From positions 62,001-126,000 of the forward strand of contig CAZLGW010000001.1 of the NCBI GenBank assembly GCA_964559125.1: a DNA stretch of 64,000 nucleotides, written 5' to 3'. Position 1 is the first letter of the stretch. Every line of letters starts with the position of its first letter. Below are positions 54,301 through 61,028 of this stretch, one piece after another. The notes under the pieces are model-generated. The model ran no database searches. It was given only the letters and a program-made list of their open reading frames with translations, and was not told where the DNA came from. This DNA comes from Ravibacter sp964559125 (GTDB lineage Bacteria > Bacteroidota > Bacteroidia > Cytophagales > Spirosomataceae). The translations under genes and the position numbers were made by a program.

Positions 54301-54935
54301 ACCGGGATACTGGTACGGTTGCCCACTACAATCTCCTGGTTCAGGTAGCCTACAAAGCTGAAGACCAATGTGGCTTCGCCGTCGGGCACGGAAATATTGA
54401 AAGCGCCGCTGAGATCTGTCGTAGTCCCCCGCGACGTCCCTTTGACAACGATACTCACTCCCGGCAGGCCCTCGCCCTTCTCGTCTTTCACGGTACCCGA
54501 GACCTCGCGGTCGGCAGGCTGGGCCATCGGCAGAAGGGGTTCCTTCTCAAAATTCAATGCCCCTGATTGCTTTACTTTTGCTTTTGTGATAATGATATAC
54601 TGCCCGGAGATATCATATTCCAGCTTATTCGGGATCAACAACTGATCGAGCATGGCGCTCAGACTGAGGTTCCCCTGCTTTACCGTCGCTTTCTTGTTTG
54701 CGACCAGGGAAGGCACGTAAGAGAATCTGAACTCGCTATGCTGTTCCAGCTCTTTCAATACATCCTGCAGGTTCCGCGTACCTGTTATGATACTAACCTG
54801 CTTTTTAAGCAGTTCCTGTGCTCCGATCGGGCTTGCATTCGCAAACCCAACAAAAAGCAGCATCAATAAAAAAGGAGCGCTGGTTAGCTTTAAAGATGTT
54901 ACTAACCAACTACATGTCGGGTAACGTTTTAACAT
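51357..54935 (-). CDS. SusC/RagA TonB-dependent transporter with STN domain (locus 2)
   Basis: 1192 residues. Signal peptide ending near ASPIGAQE; STN domain (about 45-115, NLQDVLKELEQHSEFRFSYV); beta-sandwich (VSGTVKDEKGEGLPGVSIVV); TonB box ELVVVGYG; plug (LVLIDGVEGD); large barrel ending in LKTYSMGISVTF. It imports a nutrient with the SusD downstream and signals to the FecR protein encoded 45 bases upstream. Length is normal for SusC. Confidence 0.96.
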   Translation of the reverse strand: MLKRYPTCSWLVTSLKLTSAPFLLMLLFVGFANASPIGAQELLKKQVSIITGTRNLQDVLKELEQHSEFRFSYVPSLVANKKATVKQGNLSLSAMLDQLLIPNKLEYDISGQYIIITKAKVKQSGALNFEKEPLLPMAQPADREVSGTVKDEKGEGLPGVSIVVKGTSRGTTTDLSGAFNISVPDGEATLVFSFVGYLNQEIVVGNRTSIPVLLEPDNRVLEELVVVGYGTQKKVNLTGAVEAVGKEVFENRSVSNTTQALQGAVPNLNLFLEDGKPTRSASFNVRGRTSIGQGGSALVLIDGVEGDPSFLNPNDIESVSVLKDAASAAIYGARGSFGVVLITTRRATKGKTTVNYSANFSNQSLAKRPEFVTDAVTWLEHFRESYYNTQGTLPTSINNNTQFYSDDWLERLRAWKASGAAPKTEILPNGDYEYYDNVDWMDMLFKKRSFNQDHNLSISGGNDKADFLLSGRFYNFGGIYNYDPDTYRSYNLRAKASLKAYSWLTLNNNMEFSNNDYHMPYSALGRSANIQRYIEVSAFPTLPMYNPDGTFTRGGASSLAAFVEKNNYQNNTQNLFRNTAGFNTSFFDNTFRINGDFTFRYNDRDYFWKRVKVPYYQNANAEAPSYAGDLNGIIYEWMSRTLYTASNLYAEYERTFDQKHYLKAMGGWNYETSAYKANSIQRNQLLLESAESVQLATGASIIPGASVTRWKTAGAFFRLNYGFKDRYLLEINGRYDGSTRFPVDQQWGFFPSVSAAWRLTEEPFWKVNQNVVSDLKFRVSYGSLGNGNIAPYQFLELLSVGNSGRVLDGALNKSTRVPAPIPSGLTWERATTANFGLDLGMLQNRLTLNGDYYVRRTTDMYVAGPTLPDIFGATSPKGNYADMTTKGFELSLNWQDKFTLDSKPFKYQVRAALFDYVSTIDKYYNPDKRFTDHYDGKVIGELWGFRTDGLFQEDPSPESYVNTIFKSSADAVWRAGDVKITNLDGSADNMITKGAQTVSNPGDMTIIGNTEPRYQYSFTLGGDWNGFFFSAFLHGIGRQHWYPGTESAFWGQYNRGYNQMPTWHLGNYWTADNRDAYLPRYAQYNGALGYTNYVPNDRYLQRVSFLRLKNLQLGYSLPTSWISGIGLKNARIYFSGENLASWSPLYKWTKNFMDVSSAVGNTDSDLSSDYNQGAGNSYPILKTYSMGISVTF

Positions 54936-54980
54936 TGAATTGATAATTTAATGGTGATATAATACATAAAAAATAAGCTG

Positions 54981-56039
54981 TCAGTGGCAGCCTTCCCCAC
55001 TGATCAGCACTTCGCCCTTTTCTACCCGGTAATCGGCTCCGATAGTCTTACAAATGATAGCAAGCTTATTGTAGAAAGGTTCGTTGTCCATTCTTACGCT
55101 GAGAAAACAGCTTCCCAGCGTTTCGCGGTCAAAAACGATTGGAATGCTATAGGCTTTTTCCAGCACGGCAAAGACCTCCGGTATGGGTGTATTTTCGAAA
55201 TCAAAAGAAAACTCCTCTTTTACCTTTGTGATGATTTCCGGCTCAGACATCAGATCCTTTGTAAGCTGCCTGTCCTGGGCCAGATAAGTAGCTTTCTGGT
55301 TTGGAGTAAGCGCGATTTCCTCATCTTCTTTGGCCAGAAGCGGGCGGACGGCGACCTTGCCGGATTTTACTTCAACAGAAGCCTTGCCTTCCGACGAGCG
55401 GATCAGGAAGCTGGTACCTACTACCCTGGTGACGAAGCCATCCGTATATACAAAAAACGGGTGTGCGGTATCTCTGTAAACATCGAAGAAGATGTCGCCG
55501 GTCATGTATACATCTCTCGTTGAACCTGTGTTGCCGAAGCCCCCGGCCGCGTATTTCAGCAGCGCTCCGGGATATAACCGGGCCAGGCTGCCGTCGGGCA
55601 GACTGACAGACATAATCGAATCGGAGGCGTTATATTCCTGGTGTATCCCGGAAGAACCGGATTCCTTCAACTGCTGATAGGCAAGGGGTGCGGAGGCGTT
55701 GTCAGGTTTTAAGAACCAGATCATCAGCCCGGCGAGTACGGCGGCAGCGGCCGACCAATACCATCTCCGGAACGAAGCCGTGCGGACCGGGGTTTCGGCT
55801 GTTGTATCGAGAATCCGCTTCACTTCATGATCCAGCTCTTTGGCCGATATGATGCTCCCGGCTTCAAACAGCTCTTCGATCAACTCCGCGGCATGGAGCA
55901 TAGCCTCTGCTTTCTCGGGAAAAGAAAGAGGAATCTTTGGCCAGACCGGGTGGTTTTCCGGTCGCCCGTCAATGACCCATTGGCGAAAACCGGGATCGGA
56001 CAGAAACTCCTGGTAGCTATAGGACTGGTATTCTTCCAT
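54981..56039 (-). CDS. FecR-family anti-sigma factor (locus 2)
   Basis: 352 residues. N-terminal cytoplasmic part (YQEFLSDPGFRQWVIDGRPE), membrane helix about 90-107 (YWSAAAAVLAGLMIWFL), FecR domain (about 125-235, LPDGSLARLYPGALLKYA, GDIFFDVYRD), DUF4974 domain (FDFENTPIPEVFAVLEKAYS). It should restrain the sigma factor encoded upstream until SusC signals. Confidence 0.93.
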   Translation of the reverse strand: MEEYQSYSYQEFLSDPGFRQWVIDGRPENHPVWPKIPLSFPEKAEAMLHAAELIEELFEAGSIISAKELDHEVKRILDTTAETPVRTASFRRWYWSAAAAVLAGLMIWFLKPDNASAPLAYQQLKESGSSGIHQEYNASDSIMSVSLPDGSLARLYPGALLKYAAGGFGNTGSTRDVYMTGDIFFDVYRDTAHPFFVYTDGFVTRVVGTSFLIRSSEGKASVEVKSGKVAVRPLLAKEDEEIALTPNQKATYLAQDRQLTKDLMSEPEIITKVKEEFSFDFENTPIPEVFAVLEKAYSIPIVFDRETLGSCFLSVRMDNEPFYNKLAIICKTIGADYRVEKGEVLISGEGCH

Positions 56040-56225
56040 ATGGCGCCTTTTAAAAAAGATAGCGGCTTGTTATCTGTTGATCCTGGAACTCTGCCGGCAA
56101 AGCTACGGGCACAATATCAGGTGAATGTTAAGCCTGTGTTATATGTAATCCGAAGCTCACGGCTTTATCATGAAAAAATCGAAAGAATTTTTCCGACGCA
56201 AGAAAATGAAAATGTAAAGTCCTGA

Positions 56226-56801
56226 TTAACAGGAGAAAATGAACAGGATGCTTATCCTGGAAATATTCCAGATGTGGCGCAAGGCGTTCAGGGAAGCATG
56301 AACGAGATTGGCGACGGCCGGCTTGGAAATATTCATGATATCCGCAATGGCGTCATTGGAAAGGCCCTCAAAAAAACGAAGGTGTATGGCTTCCCGCTGG
56401 CGGGGAGATAGCTCGCAGAGAAGATTTTTAATGCGTTTTTGCGTAAACAGCAGATTTTCAGAAGATACCAGGTGATCCTCTTTTGACCATTCGGCAGGCA
56501 TACTGCCCTGCACCCCTTCGTCCAGGTCGGTAAATTTCATTCCTTTTGAAATCTCCTTGATAACCCGGTTCCTGAGGCTTTTCAGAAGGTATAACCTGAT
56601 ATCGTCGGTGTCTCCCAGGTGGGCCCGTCGTTCCCAGATATGTACGAACAGGTCATGTATGCAGTCTTTTATAAAATCGGGGTTATTCAATAAACGGATA
56701 CCATAGGCATAGAGATCCTGGTAATAATCCCTGATCACCTGTTCGTAGGCAACCCGATTACCTGCTTTAAAATCCGACCATACAGACGCTTCTCCTGGCA
56801 C
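56226..56801 (-). CDS. ECF RNA polymerase sigma-70 factor (locus 2)
   Basis: 191 residues. Region 2 at about 20-70 (YQDLYAYGIRLLNNPDFIKD, CIHDLFVHIWERRAH); region 4 at about 130-180 (LSPRQREAIHLRFFEGLSND, AIADIMNISKPAVANLVHAS). It heads the FecR-SusC-SusD-EEP block and should activate it. The 186-base gap before FecR holds no clear promoter or hairpin. Confidence 0.93.
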   Translation of the reverse strand: MPGEASVWSDFKAGNRVAYEQVIRDYYQDLYAYGIRLLNNPDFIKDCIHDLFVHIWERRAHLGDTDDIRLYLLKSLRNRVIKEISKGMKFTDLDEGVQGSMPAEWSKEDHLVSSENLLFTQKRIKNLLCELSPRQREAIHLRFFEGLSNDAIADIMNISKPAVANLVHASLNALRHIWNISRISILFIFSC

Positions 56802-56908
56802 TACGCTAGATAATGTTTATTTTCAGACTCCCGTCTCCAAAATTAAATCTTTAAAAACTCATATGCCAGCGCCAATTTCACTGAATCTCTCTCCCAGGGA
56901 ATCTGCCG

Positions 56909-56939
56909 TTTGGAGAAAGGCTTTATCCTGTTAGCTTTG
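56909..56939 (+). promoter_or_regulatory. canonical Bacteroidota promoter of the dGTPase gene
   Basis: TTTG (56909-56912), exactly 19 bases, TAGCTTTG (56932-56939). Exact match in sequence and spacing to the Bacteroidota vegetative promoter. The start codon is 19 bases downstream. Confidence 0.8.
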
Positions 56940-56958
56940 CGCGGTAAAGCGAGTACAA

Positions 56959-58305
56959 ATGAATTGGGAACAGCTATTATCGGCAAAACGATGGGGCAGC
57001 GCGAAAGCAGCTTCCCTGGATCATGAAGAAGCAAGGTCGGAGTTTCAGCGTGACTACGACCGGCTGATTTTTTCCTCTCCTTTCAGAAGACTTCAGAACA
57101 AAACGCAGGTGTTTCCTCTGCCGGGCAGCATATTTGTGCATAACCGGCTGACGCACAGCCTGGAAGTAGCCAGTGTGGGGAGGTCGCTGGGAAGAATATT
57201 TTATAACCGGCTTAAAAGGGAAAACCCGGATGTAGACCTGCGGCTTCCGCTGATCAGCGAGGCGGGGAATATTGTTGCTTCGGCATGCCTGGCCCACGAC
57301 CTTGGGAACCCGGCATTCGGCCATTCGGGAGAATCGGCTATTTCGCATTACTTCGGGGAAGGAGAGGGGATGAAATTCCGGGATGAAGTCACACCGCAGC
57401 AATGGTCCGACCTGACGAAATTCGAAGGGAATGCCAATGCTTTCCGTATTCTGACGCACCCTTTTAAGGGCAAAGGGCAGGGTAGTTTTTCACTGACTTA
57501 TTCGACTCTTGCAGCCATTGCGAAATATCCGTGCGCATCTATAGCAGGGCATGACAAATCCCTGATCTACAAAAAGAAATACGGTTTTTTTGACGCGGAG
57601 CAGGAAGATTTCAGGCTGCTGGCGGCTGAGCTCGGGCTGGAACAGGCAGAAGATCCGTACCTGGTATATAAGCGTCATCCGCTGGTTTACCTGGTCGAGG
57701 CGGCTGACGATATCTGCTATAATATCATCGATCTGGAAGATGCCCACCGGCTTAAGATTCTTTCCTACCGTGAAGTGGAAGATCTGCTGTTGCCTGCATG
57801 CAATGATGCCGGAATGAAAGCACGCCTGGAGGATATTGAAGATTACGAAGCTAAAATAAGCCTGCTCAGGGCCAAAGCCATCAGCAAGCTTATATCGGAG
57901 TGCTCAGATGTTTTTTACGATGAGCAGGAAGCATTGCTGAGGGGTGATTTCAATTTTGCGCTTATCGACAAAGTCAGGGAACCGTACCTGGGTGCGGTGA
58001 AACGGATCAAAGAGATCTCCCGGAAGCATATCTATAATCACCCGACCGTAGTGCAGATAGAAGTGGCAGGCTATAAGGTGATAGGCGGGCTCCTGGAAGA
58101 GTTCATTCCTGCCTATGTGAACGACAAAAAGACCTCTTACCAGCAAAAGCTGGTGGATCTGATGCCCCGGCAATTCTATACAGACCGGGCAGATGCCTAT
58201 TCGAAGATTATGGCTGTGCTGGACTATGTATCAGGTATGACCGATCTGTATGCGGTCGAGCTATACAGCAGGATTAAGGGGATGTCGTTTCCGTCGTTGG
58301 GGTGA
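56959..58305 (+). CDS. dgt: deoxyguanosinetriphosphate triphosphohydrolase
   Basis: 448 residues. HD-domain enzyme that removes triphosphate from dGTP or other dNTPs. Seen: RDYDRLIFSSPFRRLQNKTQ at the start, HNRLTHSLEVASVGRSLG with metal His66, ACLAHDLGNPAFGHSGE with His113/Asp114, LTKFEGNANAFRIL and LVEAADDICYNIIDLEDAH with the last metal Asp. It has its own promoter. The dNTP preference cannot be read from sequence. Confidence 0.94.
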   Translation: MNWEQLLSAKRWGSAKAASLDHEEARSEFQRDYDRLIFSSPFRRLQNKTQVFPLPGSIFVHNRLTHSLEVASVGRSLGRIFYNRLKRENPDVDLRLPLISEAGNIVASACLAHDLGNPAFGHSGESAISHYFGEGEGMKFRDEVTPQQWSDLTKFEGNANAFRILTHPFKGKGQGSFSLTYSTLAAIAKYPCASIAGHDKSLIYKKKYGFFDAEQEDFRLLAAELGLEQAEDPYLVYKRHPLVYLVEAADDICYNIIDLEDAHRLKILSYREVEDLLLPACNDAGMKARLEDIEDYEAKISLLRAKAISKLISECSDVFYDEQEALLRGDFNFALIDKVREPYLGAVKRIKEISRKHIYNHPTVVQIEVAGYKVIGGLLEEFIPAYVNDKKTSYQQKLVDLMPRQFYTDRADAYSKIMAVLDYVSGMTDLYAVELYSRIKGMSFPSLG

Positions 58306-58313
58306 TGTAAGTG

Positions 58314-58340
58314 AATGAGGCGATTAGACAATGAGGCAAT
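58314..58340. repeat. AATGAGGCGAT-type short repeat
   Basis: AATGAGGCGATTAGACAATGAGGCAAT, just after the dGTPase gene. Same family as the repeat at 24117-24154, but in the opposite orientation. Confidence 0.5.
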
Positions 58341-58384
58341 CTGGTAAAAAAGCGTTAAATTGCTATTGATCTAAGACAATAGTG

Positions 58385-59428
58385 ATGGAGATAGCTAACG
58401 TAACTATTTCGAGGAAAAAGCCCATAATACCGGTAAGCCAGGAGCTTCGCAAGTACCTCCGGACTTACCAGCGGGAGAAAAGGCTGCCTGTCAGCTATCA
58501 TGACCTGATGCAGTTTAACGAGTCATTCCCCGTTCTGGATAAGTTTGACAGGGATACGCTGTGGCAAAGTCCGCTATATCCCGAACACGAGCGGAAACGC
58601 ATTCATGATGGGCTGCAGATGGCTTATGCCATACTGAAATCCTCCGGTAATCTCCGCTTCGTCCAGCATAAATACATAGAGCGGATCGACTATTGCATGT
58701 TTGGTAATTCTAACCCGTTCAGGGTGAAAATTGTAAACAGGCTGAATGATGTATACGATTATTTTTACATCAAGAGGGCGGATACGTCGCGGATTTACGG
58801 GCTGGAATTGGAGGAGATCCTGACTCCCAACCAGGTCAACTATGTAGTAGACGGTGAAACGCTCATAGAAGAACATATTGCAGGTATTCCCGGCGATACA
58901 TTTGCAAAGAACCGGCTGTACCATCCCGACTACAACATGACCAGGGTAGCCAAAGAGTTCGTTAAATTCAACGAGCGCTGCCTGATTACGCTTCTGGGCG
59001 ACATGCGGGCGTATAACTTCGTGATGCAGATCACACCGGATTTTGATGACTTCCAGTTTAAGCTGCGGGCAATTGATTTCGACCAGCAGTTTTATGAAGG
59101 GAATCCCAAGATCTATATGCCCCAATTTTTTAAGGAGAATTATGCCTATGTAAAGCTGGCAATGGAGTACCTGACTGAAAAGACCGTCAGGCAGTACCAG
59201 CAGGAAGAGCACTCCAGCATTGTTTACCAGGTGCGGAGCGAGCGGCACCGGCTGGCTGCTTTGCGCGACGTGTCCATACTGGATTATACTTCCACTCCGG
59301 AGAAAGTCGATGAGCTGAAAACCGGGCTGGCGCGGTATTTTAAAGATGAAAAATACCTGAGGTGCCGCTCTATGGGGCAAATCATCGAGCTCAATATCAA
59401 GAATGTGATCAGGAATGTGGTAGGCTGA
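58385..59428 (+). CDS. uncharacterised protein with kinase-like motifs
   Basis: 347 residues from the ATG at 58385 (a GTG lies one codon before). No family recognised with certainty, but the motif order resembles a protein or aminoglycoside kinase: YFYIKRAD (Lys130) as the ATP-binding strand, GLELEEIL as the next helix, ETLIEEHIAGIPGD as a hinge, LLGDMRAYNF (Asp206, Asn211) as a catalytic loop, and LRAIDFDQQF (Asp231, Asp233) as the metal site. The N-terminal 100 residues are helical and basic. It follows dgt and is convergent with the RNA methyltransferase gene, stops 4 bases apart. Confidence 0.75.
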   Translation: MEIANVTISRKKPIIPVSQELRKYLRTYQREKRLPVSYHDLMQFNESFPVLDKFDRDTLWQSPLYPEHERKRIHDGLQMAYAILKSSGNLRFVQHKYIERIDYCMFGNSNPFRVKIVNRLNDVYDYFYIKRADTSRIYGLELEEILTPNQVNYVVDGETLIEEHIAGIPGDTFAKNRLYHPDYNMTRVAKEFVKFNERCLITLLGDMRAYNFVMQITPDFDDFQFKLRAIDFDQQFYEGNPKIYMPQFFKENYAYVKLAMEYLTEKTVRQYQQEEHSSIVYQVRSERHRLAALRDVSILDYTSTPEKVDELKTGLARYFKDEKYLRCRSMGQIIELNIKNVIRNVVG

Positions 59429-59432
59429 ACTA

Positions 59433-60584
59433 TCAGGACCGTTTTTCCAGGAGGGCGATAAACATGCTGTCGGCCCCGTTTTTTGTTCCGTCGATCAGCT
59501 TTGTGGCGGAGACTTCAAGATTATGGATGGTCGCGGCCTCCCTGACGATATATTCATTTTCTTCTCTGAAAACAGAGCAGGTTATATAGGCCAGCGTACC
59601 ACCGGGTTTGAGGTAAGATGCGACATTAGACGTGATCTTCAGTTGTCTTTCACACATGTCTTTTAACGATTCCTGCCTGAAAAAATGGTGTTGCTCGGGC
59701 GTACGTGCCCATGTTCCGCTGCCTGAGCAGGGAACGTCACAGATAACCAAATCGAATTGTTCCCCGCGTACTGCCTTTTGAAGAGCAGCAGGGTATGAGA
59801 CGTCGGTTACGGCTGTTTTCGGAGCGCGGAGATGGTAGCGCCTGAATCTCCAGGTCAAATTGCTCAGGATGCTTTCGCGTATATCGGTAGCGAATATTCT
59901 GACGCCCTGTACGAGGTCTGTCAGCATCAGCGATTTTCCTCCGGCGCCCGCGCAGCAATCCCATACTTTCATTTCAGGCTTCAGATCGCTGTTCTCCAGC
60001 AGGAAATGTACGCTCCGCTGCGACGCCCAATCCTGGACGACGTAGCCTGCTGTCGGGAGAATATTTTCGAGATCAGTGCCGTTGGGCAAAGCAATGCAGG
60101 TTGGGGAGGGCCGTTCCCGATCTCCGTCCGGACAGGGATTGAATGGGATTCCTGCAGCCTGTAATTGCGCTGCAATACCCGGTTTCCGCGCTCTTATGAA
60201 CATCCGCGGCTGCGTCAGGAAACTGTCGCACCAATCCTGCAGGGCGATTCCTTCGGAAAGCTCCGGCAGCTGTTTTTCCGGTAGGACTATCGACGTCGTT
60301 TTCAAAGGGAGGCTGTCGTCATACCGGAGCAGCATTGTTTCGAGGAATGAATTACCAGGCCGGGAATGTTGTATCGCGTTGAATATGACCTCGAAAACCG
60401 TGAGATCGCCCGGGAGCCTTTTTGAATAGCGGTAGTATAAGTAAACCGCCTGGGAAATAGCTTTCCTGTCGCGTGAGCCCAGCCTGGGAAAATTTCTGAA
60501 ATAGTTTTTGAGATATACCGAAAGAGGGACTTCTGCTTTGTAGTCTGTAAGGATATCGCTGATATGCCGGACAAGAAAATTCAT
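59433..60584 (-). CDS. RsmB/NOP-family RNA cytosine-C5 methyltransferase
   Basis: 383 residues. Class I methyltransferase with S-adenosylmethionine site VWDCCAGAGGKSLML and IFATDIRESIL, and the two catalytic cysteines of the family in CDVPCSGSGTW (Cys286) and AYITCSVFREENE (Cys336). It methylates cytosine in rRNA or tRNA; the exact site is unknown. The N-terminal helical part is about 180 residues and lacks an obvious full NusB-like domain. Confidence 0.92.
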   Translation of the reverse strand: MNFLVRHISDILTDYKAEVPLSVYLKNYFRNFPRLGSRDRKAISQAVYLYYRYSKRLPGDLTVFEVIFNAIQHSRPGNSFLETMLLRYDDSLPLKTTSIVLPEKQLPELSEGIALQDWCDSFLTQPRMFIRARKPGIAAQLQAAGIPFNPCPDGDRERPSPTCIALPNGTDLENILPTAGYVVQDWASQRSVHFLLENSDLKPEMKVWDCCAGAGGKSLMLTDLVQGVRIFATDIRESILSNLTWRFRRYHLRAPKTAVTDVSYPAALQKAVRGEQFDLVICDVPCSGSGTWARTPEQHHFFRQESLKDMCERQLKITSNVASYLKPGGTLAYITCSVFREENEYIVREAATIHNLEVSATKLIDGTKNGADSMFIALLEKRS

Positions 60585-60647
60585 TTAATAGTAAAGCAGG
60601 TGTTTCTTAAAAGCATTCTCCAACTGAAACAGCCGAAGAGAGCTTCA

Positions 60648-61016
60648 TTAGATAATATCTTTTCCGAAGGGGGCAAACGACAGCTTCATCAACTTGAAGT
60701 GCTGTTTTGCAAAAGGCAGGCCGATGATGGTAATAGCTAGCAGTACTCCGAAGAACAGGTGCGTAATCGCTATCCAGAATCCGGACAAGATAATCCATAC
60801 GATATTGAGCGGTAGTGACAGGCAGCCCGGCACCTCGCGGCTATCGCTGATCTCACGGCCGAAGGGGAATAGCATCAATACGGCCAGTTTGAAACATTGC
60901 AGCCCGAACGGGATCCCCACGATCGAAATACACAAAGCCAGGCCCGAGATGACGTATTCAAGCGCGGTGGCAAATCCTCCGAATATCAGCCAGATTATAT
61001 TGCCTAGTAATCTCAT
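60648..61016 (-). CDS. YccF-domain membrane protein
   Basis: 122 residues. Two YccF repeats, each with a membrane helix pair: LLGNIIWLIFGGFATALEYV with GIPFGLQCFKLAVLMLFPFG, and LPLNIVWIILSGFWIAITHL with GLPFAKQHFKLMKLSFAPFG. Function unknown in the family. It starts 12 bases after the nuoI stop, so the two are probably co-transcribed. Confidence 0.9.
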   Translation of the reverse strand: MRLLGNIIWLIFGGFATALEYVISGLALCISIVGIPFGLQCFKLAVLMLFPFGREISDSREVPGCLSLPLNIVWIILSGFWIAITHLFFGVLLAITIIGLPFAKQHFKLMKLSFAPFGKDII

Positions 61017-61028
61017 GGTATCAGGTCG

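Noticed and set aside
58574..59380. Minus-strand open frame of 268 codons opposite the kinase-like gene
   Set aside because: The plus-strand reading has ordered motifs and a proper start; the antisense product has none.
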